64,000 nucleotides of DNA from DATJHM01 sp963777355 (GTDB lineage: Bacteria; Chloroflexota; Ktedonobacteria; Ktedonobacterales; Ktedonobacteraceae), in the NCBI GenBank assembly GCA_963777355.1, contig CAVZQK010000080.1, positions 62,001-126,000 of the forward strand. Reading direction: 5' to 3'. The notes beneath the pieces were generated by a model. The model worked only from the letters and a program-made list of their open reading frames with translations, had not been told where the DNA came from and made no database searches. The translations under genes and the position numbers were made by a program. Each line of letters begins with the position of its first letter. The first letter of the stretch is position 1. Positions 8,676 through 18,333 of the stretch are shown in pieces.

Positions 8676-10847
8676 TTACAAAGCTCCATCGTCATAGAGT
8701 GGGTGAATAAAAACGTGCCATAAATTGCGGATACGTCCACTGGTTATCCCTGCAGATGCGTACGCGGACTGAATGTATTGTGCGTAGAGCATGAATTTCG
8801 TTGCTATCGTTGCGGTATGTGGCATCAAAGCATCAGCATCCCCAGTTACACTTGCTTCTCGTATAAGATAATTTAGTTCAGTATTCAATTGTGACAGCCG
8901 TGCATACGCTTGAGCCGAGTTGCACATTGGGTCAGCATCTTTTACCAATCCAGCTCCATCTTTTGGAGTATTCGACTCGGCACGATTCTAGCCCTGTTAA
9001 CTGTTTCCAGAAGCTCAGCCGGCACACATTGTTCAAAGGATTGATGAGAGGGAGGAAGAAGCACGTTGACTCACAGAGTTGAGTAAGCGGTACAACTCTC
9101 GCGTGTCTGTCCCAGCGAAGTCACCATCGTTAATTATACCACAAACATGCGGACATAAGCCTGGATTTTGCAAAAGTAGCCCAATCAGGTAGTCCTCCCA
9201 TTGTAACTCATCTCGCTCGCTTCTGTCAAGCCCACCTCTGACGGCTGTTTGAGCTCCCTCTCTCTGCTGAGCCTCCTCACCTTCCCGCTTATTTCTTACC
9301 CAATCTGGCTCATTCTCATCGCTTCCCTCATCGTCCCGACTCCAGCTTTTCCCCCTGTAATTCTTCTCCAACTTTGCTGGCTCGAGAATTGCGCACGTAC
9401 GTGTTGCTTGCTGACTTCGAGTACACGTTCAATTCTTCGTACAGACTGGTACATCGATGCCAATCATGCCAGAAAGCTTATGCAGATAGGCATCACGCTT
9501 GACACGGTTACTGATGGTCGCTATCCTGGCAGTAAGCGCTTTGCCGCCTCAGTCTTCCCCGTTGGTTCTCGCAGATTTAGCTCAAGCGTTCTAGTTGCAA
9601 AATAATAGTCAATCAGGGCCAGAGGATGGGTTACTGCATAGACCCAGGCGCTATAATCACGCCGAATAACTTCATCCGGATCTTCACCTGCTGGAAACTG
9701 CAAAACGTTAATTTCCGCGTCTACCTGCTCTTCCAAACGAACCATCCCATGAATAGCCGCTTTCTGTCCCTGAATGGCCTGAACGTACTTTGCTACTCTC
9801 TCGACCTGCTGGAAGTGGCACAGGTACAACTGTACGATCAAATCCCTTGAGGGCCTCTTGAATGCCTTGCTCAGTCGCTGCATTGCCTGCCGCGTCCGGA
9901 TCAAGCGCCAGGGTTACTTGCTTTGTGAACTTTTTGAGCAACTGAATATGCTTTTCGGTGATCGCGCTGCCGATACATGCTACTGTCTGTTTCGTGCCAT
10001 ACTGATGCGCAATTACGGCGTCAACATATCCCTCAACAATAATTACTTGCTTTGCCTGCTTGATCACATCTTTCGCCAGATCCATCGCGTAGAGCACGCT
10101 GTTTTTCTCGAACAGAAGAGTCTGAGGCGAGTTCAGGTATTTCGGCTTTCCATCGCCAAGTGCACGACCACCAAATCCAATGATGCGTCCCCGCACATCT
10201 CGAATGGGAAAGATAATACGTTGCCGAAAATAGTCGTAAACGCCCAGGCCTTCACGCCCTTCACCGAAGTTTCCCTCGCGAAAACGAGCCAGGCCGCCTT
10301 CTACCAACTCCCGCTCGCTGTAGCCTTGTGTTAATAAAAAACGCGTCAGACCGTCCCATGTATCTGGTGCGTACCCCAGACTGAAAGCGATCACGCTGTC
10401 TGAATTAATACCGCGACTTTGAATATAGGCCCGTGCTTCATCTGCGTCTTTGGAGCGTAAAAGCGCCTGATGAAACCAGAGCAGAGCATCTTCGTTCAGT
10501 TTACGGAGCCGCTCTCTCGTTGCACTAATTTCACGTTCTTCTTCGGGACTACGACCAGCCGCATAAGCTTCTAACTCAACATGCGCCTTTTGTGCCAGAT
10601 AATCAAGTGTCTCACGAAACTCTAATCCTTGCTGCTTTTGCACAAAAGAAAAAACGTCTCCACCCTCGTTACAGCCAAAGCAGCGCCAGGTCTGGGACTC
10701 TGGAAACACGTAGAAAGATGGTGTGCGCTCGTTGTGGAAAGGACAGAGACCCTTCAAAGCCTTTCCAGCCTTCTGCAAGCCCACTACCAGACCAATCTCA
10801 TCTGCAACATCTATTTTTGCCTTGATAGCCTCAATGGTAGACGTCAT
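8676..10847 (-). CDS. dnaG: DNA primase DnaG (multiply frameshifted)
   Basis: DnaG synthesises RNA primers at the replication fork. The first 370 residues are clean: zinc-binding CPFHNERTPSF and WRCFGCNEGGD, then the TOPRIM core with IIVEGYVDAVIA and LALDPDAAGNAA. Beyond about 9825 the homology continues only by changing frame repeatedly: RLEEQVDAEINVLQFPAGEDPDEVI, then ISNRVKRDAYLHKLSGM, then SVRRIERVLEVS, then WEDYLIGLLLQNPG (helicase-binding region), and finally LNTELNYLIREA. The breaks lie near 9825, 9525, 9455, 9385, 9050 and 8960. Insertions and deletions cancel overall, and the span equals 723 codons. An essential gene this damaged suggests poor local sequence quality, unless another dnaG exists. 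Confidence 0.85.
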
Positions 10848-11157
10848 AATATAATATTCCTCGACAAAAAGAGAAGAGCGTTACAAATTGCTTTTGGTAA
10901 TGCGTGGAGAACAAGCTTCAGTTTTTCCTTCATCACATATAACGAGCCATAATCCTGAAAGTCGCGTCTCTTTCCAGTTTTCAAAATCAGATAGTACCTA
11001 AGTGTAATCAAGCAACAGATAATCATGGTTCTCTTTACATTTTAACATTTCCCCTACAAGAGAAGTGACGAATCTCTATTTTTCACCATAAAACTAATTC
11101 AAGGCTTTTATATTACTCTCCCTCAGTCTTTCTAATTTAAAAAAAAAAATTTGAATA

Positions 11158-11191
11158 GAAGTTTGATGCTTTTACAAAAGCATCAAACTTC
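11158..11191. repeat. Perfect 16-bp inverted repeat (cruciform or terminator)
   Basis: GAAGTTTGATGCTTTT and its exact complement are separated by only two bases. An A11 run lies about 10 bases to the left and a short CTTTTCC to the right. It may terminate transcripts entering from either side or form a cruciform beside the DnaA-box region. Confidence 0.6.
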
Positions 11192-11276
11192 TTCACTTTT
11201 CCACAACGCTAATTACTAATAGATATATCTTTTTTTAAATAAATATATAAACCAGTAGTAGTAGGGGATGTGGAAA

Positions 11277-11504
11277 AGTGGATAACTTCGCCTTTTTTGT
11301 TTTTTTAAAGCCTACTAAACGCCCTTCACAGGCCTGTTTATGGTAAACAGAAAAATATTGCATTTTCCGCATTTATCTGTGGATAAGTGGTGGAAAACTT
11401 CAGCATAACTGTGAATATCTATAATTGACGATACTCACTCTTCCACATTTTTTTTGTCCTCTGTGGATAAACTACCCTACTTATCCACACTGCGCTGTGG
11501 ATAA
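11277..11504. promoter_or_regulatory. DnaA-box cluster A
   Basis: Perfect boxes lie at 11378-11386 (complement), 11462-11470 (complement), 11481-11489 (direct) and 11496-11504 (complement), with a one-mismatch copy at 11277-11285. Several TGTGGAAAA-like near-sites surround them. The close spacing at 11462-11504 is typical of cooperative DnaA loading. Confidence 0.65.
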
Positions 11505-12852
11505 CTTTGCGCAGATATTTTTCTTTTAAAAAGCCAAAAATCAGCTCATTTTTAGTGAAACTCGTGCTCAATCTAGAGAATTTTAAGTGAATCTCTATCC
11601 TATCATATGGATACATGTGAATATGTGAATAAGATATCCCCAAAATCTGTGGAAAATCAATGTATCGCCATGATATATATGGTTCGAGCCCTAAAAACAC
11701 CATATCAGATCAAACCTATGTTAGTACCTTAACCCCTAGAAAATCCTGTATGGATGATCCATCTTGTGTTCCAGGCTCGGCCAACACATCGTAGTTCTAC
11801 AGGAAGAGCTTTGGTCTTCACATGACCGGGTTGCGATCTATCTGAGGTGCAGTCATGAGGTGGGGAATCCATACAAATCCCACAGGGCAAGTCTGGCTTG
11901 CCCGTCTCCTGCTCGCTGACCACGCTCTTGCTGAACATCACTCTCCCTTAAAAGAAGGCGGTCCCGATATTAGTTTTTAAAGCCCCTAGTAGTCTCAAGA
12001 AGAGAGAAACATTTTACACAAAAGCAGAGAGTTGTCCACAATTTTCCCTACTTTATCCACTTTACCTGCTGTTTTGGCTGTAAATATGACGAAAATGCGC
12101 AGAACCCGAAGTAAAAACATTGCTTGTTTCTGCATTTTTATCTTTATAGACCGAGAATCGCTGGCAAAAAAGTAAGTTATCAGAAAATCAAACGGCTTTT
12201 AGAATCTAATTTGAATTTAATTTTCGGGTCTGGCCTCCCTGGAGATAGTCTTTTTAACGTGTTTTAGATATCGCCCAAGATAGTCTTTCGGGAAGATTCA
12301 GTTGATAACTCCAAAAATTATTCCTTGAGATAGGATGCAATTATAAGATACTGTTTCGGATGCTCGATCATTAGGGGAAATAGTGCTTCGGGTAGGAGTT
12401 AATACAATTTTTATTTGTTACATGTACATCTTGTATCGAGGCGAGATATCATACTATTTTTTTGCAAAAGTTGGTTTTAGAGAAGTTTCCTGATGGCCTT
12501 TTTGTTCTATTTATTTTTTCTTCGGGCTTAATTAGGTAGAAGAAAAATTTAAAAAACTTCTATGGTGTGCGTGCTAATTGTGTAATTTAGGTGCACGATA
12601 ATAAGAGGGTAATGCTAGGTTTAAAGACTTGCTGTTTTTCTGCTGGACATCATTTTATAACGTTGCTTATGATAGTATCCTCTATGCAATTAGTTTTTCG
12701 GTCATAACCGCTGGCAGGTGCAGAAACACCGGAATTGCCCTGGTGAATCAGATCACGTAAATAATAAAAACACAGAGAAATTTTTTAGGTGTCTGCGTAG
12801 AAAATGAGCTTGATGATTTTGATATTCCTGTGTTTATGTGGAAAACGTGGAG

Positions 12853-13301
12853 AAGTTATCCCCAAATTTTGGGGATAACTTAAGAAAGAGTGATATTTTA
12901 TATCGTCCTGATATAAAGAAATCTGATTTGTGGAAAATGTGGAAAAATTATCCCCAAAATCTGTGGGAAACTCAATATATCACCGTGATATATAAGTGTT
13001 ATGTATATGGTGTGGAAAATGTGGAAAAGTTATCCACATATTTTGTGGATAACTTTCTAGCGTGAAGTGGATATCCCGAATAATCTGTTTTTTTGGGAGA
13101 TACCTTTCCATCAGATTTTTCTCCTTATTCAGCTAGCATTTTTAATAATAATGATAGTAGGTCGAAGTTTCCCTTTTTCTCAAGAGCCAGACAGCTGGGT
13201 AAATAAAGTTTGTTCTGATATCTGCTTTGTGTGAAAGCTTTTTGGTGGTCTGTAAAAAAAGCATCGTCAGGCAAAGTTATCCACAATTTTGTGGATAACT
13301 T
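12853..13301. promoter_or_regulatory. DnaA-box cluster B with three box-pair palindromes
   Basis: Three palindromes of similar design recur: 12853-12881 (TTATCCCCA facing TGGGGATAA), 13027-13055 (TTATCCACA facing TGTGGATAA) and 13273-13301 (the same pair). Each is two convergent DnaA-like boxes extended by AAGT/ACTT arms. Between them near 12945-12975 lies a degenerate copy. The AAG extension before the box is shared by all three, so the unit is about 29 bases rather than a lone 9-mer. Confidence 0.65.
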
Positions 13302-13382
13302 TCTTTATAAATGTGCAGAAGTCGGCTTTTTTTCAGGCAGAGCCAGCCAATCCTCTTATTAGAGGGATTACTTCTACAATTT

Positions 13383-15764
13383 TTATGTATACAAAGCAGA
13401 TTCTGGATGAGAGATACGCATCTGAGCAAACAGGTTGTATACACGCAATAATTCTGCGGTAGCTGTTGCCGATGCGACTTCTGTTCCGGGCTGATGGGGA
13501 TAATCTCCACTCAACACACTTCCACACATACCCAATAATTCGTTGTTTAAGCGCTCTGTAAATGGTTCTAGTAAACGTAGCGCCTTGCGCCAGAGAAATT
13601 CTTTCCGCAAATCTTCATTTTGTGAGCCTGTATGCTGATTTCGTGGATGGTGAAGCACAATTAATGCTTCGCTATAAGGTCCAATAAACCAGCTCCAGAT
13701 ACTTCCCTGATGCAAAGCTTTTTGTTGTTCTTCGTAGTTTTCCCCTCTTCGTCCTCTATATGCCGGATCTTGTGGACTGAGCGTACGTAGACCGTAAGGC
13801 GTTAAGAGTTGTTCCGTAATGATTTCAAAAATGCTTCTCTGCTGACGCTCTTCAAGTTGCGATGAGCGCAATGCTAAGGCCATTATCTGGTTGGGACGTA
13901 ACGATGCATCGTTCCCTTGTGGACCATCAATAACATCGTATAAGTAACCACCAGGCGCATACCAAAAGCGTTTTTGAAAACTCTGTTGACATTGTAGCAA
14001 CAAATCCTGATAATAAGAAATAGCATAGCCGAAATGTCCTATTTGTTCGTTCTGTCTCGTCCAATGGAGCATCAAATATAAGGCATGTTGCCAGAGGGCG
14101 TTGATTTCAACTGCCTTGCCCATTCGAGGTGTGACGAAATGCCCTTGTACATGGACGTTCATCCAGGTGAGAGCCTTACCGGGCTGTTCCGCTCGGAGCA
14201 GACCATCGCAAGGATCAGCACGGATACCATTGTCTGTACCGTGTTTATAGCGGTGGATGGCATCTTTTAAGTAAGGGTAGAGCTCTCTGAGAAATGCTTG
14301 ATCCTGGGTGGCACACAGGTAATGATCCAGCGCATAGAAGTACCAGAGGGTACAATCTGCATTGTTGTAGCTTTCCTCTATAGCATCCTCTCCAGGAGGT
14401 GGTAATCTATCTGGAAGCAGTCCATTTTTGAAATGATGAGCTATCCCACGGAGGATCTGTTGTGCCTCGCTGTACCGTTCGGGAATGAGGGTTAGCCCTG
14501 GCAGCGCTAATAATGTCTCCCGTGTCTCTGTACTCATCTGAAAATAGCCTGTATAGATCACTGGGACAAGCTCCGCTAGAGGTGAATGGATGCAGTGGCT
14601 ATCCTTGCGGCTTTTTTTCGCTTGATAGATAATAAAATGCTCGCTTGCTTGCAGAAGTAAATGGAGGAACTCTTTTCCGCTGCAATAAGGATCTGCTGAA
14701 TTGTAAAGAGGTAGGATCGGCAAGCGCTCTGCCTGAATGGCCTCGCCGCTATCCCCAAAATAGCGTTGCGGTTGAAGCACTTTCTCCTGACCTTTTTTTT
14801 GCTGCTCCAGTGTACGTTTGTAGGTCCGTTGTACTTGTTCCTGACGCTGTGGTAAATTGGAGCTCTTCTCTGTACTGATAAGTAACGTAAGTGTGCTCTC
14901 CTCATTGGCCTGGAGTGTTGCACGTATGACTCCAGGTAGATAGAGATTGTCATAGGCTGGTTGCGCTTCCTGGCGCTCGTGGCGATGCAGAAAGTTCCAG
15001 TACCAGACTCCTGTAGGAATAAAGACGGGCGGATGTGCAGTGTGCCCTATTGCTAAAAGATGATAAGGTCCAGTCTTGGTCGAAGCGGTAATTGTACAAC
15101 CTGTTATCTCTGCCGAATAGCTGGCTATCTGTTGGCCTGCGTGATATGTTTCGACCTCGAAATGTAGTTGGTGTTGTTCATGGAGACATGTGTTATAAGG
15201 ACGACAGGTTGCAAATGGAAGAACTGTAAGTGTGATGGCCGGTTGCCAGGGATCTTGTTCTTCTATAAGGTGTTTGAAACCTTGCTCTGCTGCTGAATGG
15301 AGCCCGTTACAGCGGTAACGATATCCTTCTGCTTTATCCGTAGTAGACAGAATACGATATTGAACGTAGGTCGTATTCTGATCTTGAGGCATCCAGATCC
15401 GTTTTTCGAGTTGAATGCCATTACTTCCGCCCAGGTGATAGGTAAAAATAGGAAACCCGTTTTCAAGCTGAAATCTTTCGAGGTGGACGAATCCAGCTGG
15501 ATTAAGTGTGCCATCTCGATATTCGTTTGTCCCTAAATAATAGGTTTTTTGATTGAAGCTGACTTCTTCATCCATCTTTGCAAATAAGAGTTGTCTTGTG
15601 CTAGTGCCAGGGGGACAGATGACCAGCAACCCATGTTCGGGCCGCGTCAATACTCCTGCAACGGTTCCCGCTGCATATCCTCCTATCTTATTGGTTACTA
15701 GCCACTCACGTTCGATAACAACTCCTGGATTGCAACACATACTGCGATCTAATGCGATGGGCAT
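13383..15764 (-). CDS. Glycogen debranching enzyme (amylo-alpha-1,6-glucosidase family)
   Basis: Predicted to hydrolyse alpha-1,6 branch linkages during glycogen breakdown in the cytosol. The 793-residue protein starts at an ATG preceded by AGGAGG at good spacing. The N-terminal domain (about 1-270) has EWLVTNKIGGYAAGT and RPEHGLLV, as in bacterial and archaeal GDE_N domains. The C-terminal (alpha/alpha)6 barrel (about 350-780) carries NADCTLWYFYALDHYL, TWMNVHVQGHFVTPR, GKAVEINALWQHALY and GSIWSWFIGPYSEAL, all hallmarks of GDE_C. No signal peptide. It stands alone just right of the oriC-like region. Confidence 0.9.
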   Translation of the reverse strand: MPIALDRSMCCNPGVVIEREWLVTNKIGGYAAGTVAGVLTRPEHGLLVICPPGTSTRQLLFAKMDEEVSFNQKTYYLGTNEYRDGTLNPAGFVHLERFQLENGFPIFTYHLGGSNGIQLEKRIWMPQDQNTTYVQYRILSTTDKAEGYRYRCNGLHSAAEQGFKHLIEEQDPWQPAITLTVLPFATCRPYNTCLHEQHQLHFEVETYHAGQQIASYSAEITGCTITASTKTGPYHLLAIGHTAHPPVFIPTGVWYWNFLHRHERQEAQPAYDNLYLPGVIRATLQANEESTLTLLISTEKSSNLPQRQEQVQRTYKRTLEQQKKGQEKVLQPQRYFGDSGEAIQAERLPILPLYNSADPYCSGKEFLHLLLQASEHFIIYQAKKSRKDSHCIHSPLAELVPVIYTGYFQMSTETRETLLALPGLTLIPERYSEAQQILRGIAHHFKNGLLPDRLPPPGEDAIEESYNNADCTLWYFYALDHYLCATQDQAFLRELYPYLKDAIHRYKHGTDNGIRADPCDGLLRAEQPGKALTWMNVHVQGHFVTPRMGKAVEINALWQHALYLMLHWTRQNEQIGHFGYAISYYQDLLLQCQQSFQKRFWYAPGGYLYDVIDGPQGNDASLRPNQIMALALRSSQLEERQQRSIFEIITEQLLTPYGLRTLSPQDPAYRGRRGENYEEQQKALHQGSIWSWFIGPYSEALIVLHHPRNQHTGSQNEDLRKEFLWRKALRLLEPFTERLNNELLGMCGSVLSGDYPHQPGTEVASATATAELLRVYNLFAQMRISHPESALYT

Positions 15765-16138
15765 AATAAAACCTCCTGCCCCGCGTAAGTGTTCTCTCCA
15801 CTACTATGCTGAGGATGGATCTGAAAAAGTGTAGAATATGAGGTTATTTCAGATCCATTCTGACACTATTCACGTAATAAAAGCGATGCTATCTTTACTC
15901 GTTCTATAGTGTAGCATACTATAAGGTGTCAGTCACCCCTAAAAGCATGGGAAATTTCCTCCTATGAATTTGTGAAAGAAGGACATTCTCTTGCGTACTT
16001 ACATGTATGAGTAGAAATTTTTATTATCTTTCTCCACGCGGCTTGTCTTTTTGGATGAGGTGTTTACGTGTTGTTATTTGCTCTGAACTCCATCTGGAAG
16101 ATGTTTTTTTGTATTTATAATAGAGGAGGTAATCTTTC

Positions 16139-17041
16139 GTGCTACGGTCTTTTATAAGAACACGAAAGCGGCCTTCCAAAAGGTTCTTCTGTGCTGCTTG
16201 TTGCCTGCTGGTTGTATTTTTTGTGGCGGCCTGCGCTCAATCACAGGAACAGCATGCACAGAAAATACGTGTTGTGTCAGTTACGCAGATTGCATCACCG
16301 TCCTCGCTTTTGGTGCCGGGAACACTCACGATTGGTAGTTATACATCTTATCCACCGCAGGAGTTTATTGATACTACAACAAATATGGTCGTAGGCTTCG
16401 ACATTGATCTGATTACTGTTTTGGCACAACGTATGAACCTGCATCCGAAAATTGTCCAGCTTGACTTTACTTCGCTGCTACCCAGCTTACGAGAGAAAGA
16501 TATTGATATAGCTATCTCTGCCATCCCCATTACTCCTGATCTGCAAAAACAGGCGACTTTGTTGCCCTATTTTAAAGGTGGAGAATCTTTGCTGGTTGCA
16601 ATCGGTAATCCCCATCATATCCAGAGCACAAGCGATCTCTGTGGCCTGAGCGTTGGTGTACGCAGTGGTACTCTTGAGGAAAATGATCTCCGGGTAGCAA
16701 GCAATAGCTGCATGCTGGCTGGTAGTAAGCCGATTGCAACTATTGCTTTGCCTGATCAGGATAGTGTGATACATTTGTTAAAAACAGGAAATGTTGTTGC
16801 TACTTATCAAGATGCTCCTGTCTCTGATTATTATATTCGTCAAGCTCCTTCCCTTTTTGCTATTGCTGGCCAGGTGACGAATGAAAATGTGGAGGGTATT
16901 GCCATGCGTAAGGATGATAAGTCAATGGAGCAGGCCCTTCAGGCGGCTTTTGCGGCTGTTCGTAAGGATGGTACTTATCACTATCTTATTATGAAATGGG
17001 GCCTGACGACGGGTGAATTAACAAATGGAACTACATCCTGA
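16139..17041 (+). CDS. Amino-acid-type ABC transporter substrate-binding lipoprotein
   Basis: The 300-residue product starts at GTG with GAGGAGGT eight bases upstream. A basic N-terminus, a hydrophobic stretch (CLLVVFFVAAC) and a lipobox cysteine at about residue 32 mark a lipoprotein anchored outside the membrane. The mature part follows solute-binding family 3: LTIGSYTSYPPQEF, VVGFDIDLITVLAQRM, DIAISAIPIT and LSVGVRSGT. No permease or ATPase gene is adjacent, so the transporter it serves is unknown; orphan binding proteins can also act as sensors. It converges with the HD-GYP gene, 17 bases away. Confidence 0.88.
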   Translation: MLRSFIRTRKRPSKRFFCAACCLLVVFFVAACAQSQEQHAQKIRVVSVTQIASPSSLLVPGTLTIGSYTSYPPQEFIDTTTNMVVGFDIDLITVLAQRMNLHPKIVQLDFTSLLPSLREKDIDIAISAIPITPDLQKQATLLPYFKGGESLLVAIGNPHHIQSTSDLCGLSVGVRSGTLEENDLRVASNSCMLAGSKPIATIALPDQDSVIHLLKTGNVVATYQDAPVSDYYIRQAPSLFAIAGQVTNENVEGIAMRKDDKSMEQALQAAFAAVRKDGTYHYLIMKWGLTTGELTNGTTS

Positions 17042-17058
17042 AATTCTCTCTGCACTAC

Positions 17059-17808
17059 CTATTTTTTATTCTGGCTGCCTAGAAAGACTCTCTGTGTAAA
17101 TTGTTTCGCTCTATCCACCTGCTGAGGTAAGGTGAAACGCGGATCGAGATCAAGCAGATGAATAAATGCGTTCAGTATGAGTGGATCAAAACTGCTATTT
17201 GAGCCTTGTAAAAGGCGCTCACGCGCTGCTTCCTGCGTTAGAGGAGCTTTATATGGACGCTGTGACGTAATTACGTCATACACATCGGCAATAGTGAGTA
17301 GCCGCGCCCCCAGAGGAATCTCTTCCCCCCGAAGTGCTTCCGGATAACCACTTCCATTCCAGGCTTCGTGATGATGAAGGACGGTTTCTACGTAGAATGG
17401 ATGCACTTCGCAGCCGATTAAAATGCGTGCTCCTATGACCGGGTGCCGCTCCATCTTACGGCGCTCTTCTTCGAGCAGTGGACCCGATTTGTTCAGGATG
17501 TCGTTTGTTATCCAGGTTTTACCGAGATCATGTACTAATGCTGCCAGGGCCAGATCGCGTGCTTCCCGCCGACTCCAACCAAGATAACGCGCCAGACGCT
17601 GTACATACGTGGCTACACGCCGCGAATGCTCATAGGTGACGATGTCTCGTTCCTGGATACTTTTCGCTAGAGAAAGAAGGACTTTCCTTGTCTCGTATTC
17701 TTTCTCTCTCGGTTCTATATGCATTGCTACCACCACTCTGCTCTCCCCACTTCTTGAAAAACGTGTCAAAATCTGCCCACTCTGCCCAGTTTTCCAACAC
17801 GCTCTCAA
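17059..17808 (-). CDS. HD-GYP domain phosphohydrolase
   Basis: A likely cyclic-di-GMP-type phosphodiesterase or related metal-dependent phosphohydrolase. The core contains YEHSRRVATYVQRLA, the metal-binding VHDLGK dyad, RHPVIGARIL, LHHHEAWNGSGYPEALRG (GYP motif), LLTIADVYDVITSQRPYK and a C-terminal SSFDPLILNAF. The usual HD-GYP residues all look present. No receiver or membrane domain precedes it. Start is uncertain: ATG at 17724 (MHIEPREKE) or a GTG a few codons before it fits the weak GGGGAG signal better than the longest frame from 17808. Confidence 0.88.
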   Translation of the reverse strand: MRACWKTGQSGQILTRFSRSGESRVVVAMHIEPREKEYETRKVLLSLAKSIQERDIVTYEHSRRVATYVQRLARYLGWSRREARDLALAALVHDLGKTWITNDILNKSGPLLEEERRKMERHPVIGARILIGCEVHPFYVETVLHHHEAWNGSGYPEALRGEEIPLGARLLTIADVYDVITSQRPYKAPLTQEAARERLLQGSNSSFDPLILNAFIHLLDLDPRFTLPQQVDRAKQFTQRVFLGSQNKK

Positions 17809-18333
17809 TGTTTATTGACAACGCTACCGCTGTCTATTCAGAATACTTTGTATCCTATCTTACAATAAAACAACTGAATTTATAGAGTATAGACGTTAGA
17901 ATCTTTTGTTCTGGGGCATTTTTCTTTGCTTTCCCCTGCCTTCAGGCTAGTTACGGTACAAACTTGTAATAGTATATTAATTGGTGGTGCTAATCCCTGT
18001 CCATGCCTGTCATAGAATAGGTACTTTTGTGTCATCTTTTTTCATTTGTATGCTAGCATAGAGATCGGTATTTCTCCTGGTATTCCCCAAATAGTCCCTC
18101 TTTTTTACATGAATCGTTTTTAATTCCCCTCTTTTGTGATAGACTCAGCTTGAACACTAAGAAAAGAGTCCCTACTTTTGTCTCCTGCATTCAGGAAAAG
18201 ATCATATGTCGTTTAATAATTTGAGATAGCAAATGTCAGTGTATCACGTCTTTATTTTTTACTTATGCAGGCCTATACGTCCACTATAGCGTATTAGCTG
18301 GGTTTTGTCGATGGTGTTGAAAGTTCAGAACAT
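17809..18333. other. Intergenic region before the SbcD-like gene
   Basis: About 500 AT-rich bases contain no credible gene. It separates the minus-strand HD-GYP gene from the plus-strand nuclease pair and must hold both promoters. No -35/-10 pair could be assigned with confidence, and no strong hairpin was seen. Confidence 0.4.

Larger units (their letters stand above)
10848..13382. other. 2.5-kb AT-rich gene-free region, candidate replication origin (oriC-like)
   Basis: No open frame here has protein-like composition or a credible start. The region holds at least eight perfect DnaA boxes (TTATCCACA or its complement) in two clusters at 11277-11504 and 13030-13298, plus several one-mismatch copies, long A/T runs, a 16-bp cruciform at 11158-11191 and one dispersed hairpin repeat near 11884. 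Such a density of DnaA boxes in an AT-rich intergenic region is typical of oriC. Three parS-like sites in the same window support this. No dnaA or dnaN gene is adjacent, which is the main weakness of the call. Confidence 0.6.

Noticed and set aside
11419..11703. 94-codon minus-strand frame within the oriC-like region
   Set aside because: It runs across the DnaA-box cluster, has no ribosome site and shows no protein pattern.
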